Shown here in pieces: positions 36,719 through 37,192 of a stretch of DNA of 37,192 nt. Numbering within the stretch: position 1 is the stretch's first letter; every line of letters begins with the position of its first letter. The position numbers and the translations under genes are program-made. Below the pieces are notes generated by a model, which saw only the letters and a list, made by a program, of their open reading frames with translations, searched no databases and was not told the origin of the DNA. Location: positions 432,810 to 470,001 of the forward strand of contig JAAOMT010000299.1 of the NCBI GenBank assembly GCA_016748015.1, written 5' to 3'. Source of the DNA: Geosiphon pyriformis (Eukaryota > Glomeromycota > Glomeromycetes > Archaeosporales > Geosiphonaceae).

Positions 36719-37192
36719 GTGGCGACCACACCAGATACAGCAACTCTAGAGTATTATCAGTCAATTTACACCCACTGCAAGCAAAGATTCAACATTCCAG
36801 ATGGAATTGAAATTGTAAAGAAATCAGTATACCATTACATTGAAAACCACATCAACAATTATTTTTTTGGAAACTACAACATTTCAGAAGTTAGAAGCAA
36901 CCTTTACAATAATTTAGTGCATTATTCACATTTGGGAACAGAAGACCTAAACAGTGAAACACTTGCTACCTACTTCCAAGAACTTAATTTTAATATTATT
37001 AAGCATTGTAAAGAAAAATACCCAGTACAGTCTAAATACTCTTTTGACTTTGAATCAGAGACAGAAACAAGCAATAAAGGCAAACAAAGATTGAAGCAAT
37101 ACTCAAGAACCACTCCAAACACTCCAACACTACAAAAAACAACTGCCAAACACTTGCAAACACCTGAACAAGGAACCAGTGTCAAATTACCA
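36719..37192 (+). CDS. gag N-terminus of element 3 (partial, no ATG)
   Basis: A frame of exactly 158 codons runs from GTG at 36719 to the window end without a stop and without a single Met. It starts VATTPDTATLEYYQSIYTHC and continues with NIPDGIEIVKKSVYHYIENH, LYNNLVHYSHLG and ETLATYFQELNF, a helical, polar sequence. A Thr/Gln/Lys-rich part follows from about codon 115. The frame upstream of GTG closes at TAA 36695. Position after LTR and PBS marks it as the start of gag. The start codon is unclear: mutated ATG, non-AUG start, or a spliced leader exon. Confidence 0.6.
   Translation, partial: MATTPDTATLEYYQSIYTHCKQRFNIPDGIEIVKKSVYHYIENHINNYFFGNYNISEVRSNLYNNLVHYSHLGTEDLNSETLATYFQELNFNIIKHCKEKYPVQSKYSFDFESETETSNKGKQRLKQYSRTTPNTPTLQKTTAKHLQTPEQGTSVKLP

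Larger units (their letters stand above)
35704..37192 (+). mobile_element. Ty3/gypsy element 3, 5' end (LTR-PBS-gag), runs off window
   Basis: LTR, PBS-like site and the start of gag in the plus orientation, cut by the window edge. Its LTR belongs to the same family as the element 2 LTR but in opposite orientation. It interrupts the RT of element 2, so it is the youngest insertion here. Consistent with this, its gag has no stop in 158 codons. Confidence 0.75.

Overview
The window looks like nuclear DNA of a very AT-rich, intron-rich, transposon-laden fungus. The best guess is an arbuscular mycorrhizal fungus (Glomeromycotina). The reasons are: short GT-AG introns in every gene, fungal-type splicing and UFD1-family proteins, long AT, ATT and TTG microsatellites, and decayed LINE and Ty3/gypsy elements whose protein fragments resemble, from memory, families common in Rhizophagus and Gigaspora. 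No database search was possible.

Layout. 1-9724: low-complexity DNA with many microsatellites, one candidate two-exon small gene (4358-4722) and some coding-like remnants. 9725-11543 (+): six-exon Spp2/GPKOW-type G-patch gene. 11732-16494 (-): complete 19-exon DEAH helicase of the Prp2/DHX16 family. 16699-19151 (+): six-exon UFD1-domain gene with TRAF-like zinc fingers and a C-terminal AZUL-like Cys4 module. My splice models for these three genes are all in frame (415, 1055 and 677 codons plus stop). 19152-23249: almost pure AT DNA without genes. 23250-26653 (+): 5' part of a LINE (RRM and zinc-knuckle ORF1, endonuclease part of ORF2) full of transition-type stops. 26654-31857 (+): 5' half of a Ty3/gypsy element (LTR, PBS, gag, protease, Cys-rich spacer, dUTPase). 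31858-35703 (-): 3' half of a second gypsy element (RT end/RNase H, integrase, an extra ORF, 3' LTR). 35704-37192 (+): LTR, PBS and gag start of a third element related to the second, running off the window.

How they fit together. Spp2 is the G-patch activator of the Prp2 helicase, which remodels the spliceosome before the first transesterification. Here the two genes are adjacent and convergent, with 188 bp between stop codons. Prp2 in turn shares a 204-bp divergent promoter interval with the UFD1-like gene, a probable ubiquitin/Cdc48-pathway protein. The right third is a nested set of insertions: the gypsy elements appear inserted one into another, and the first sits in or against the LINE. 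Many stops and lost catalytic residues fit C-to-T or G-to-A change, as in RIP or methyl-cytosine deamination.
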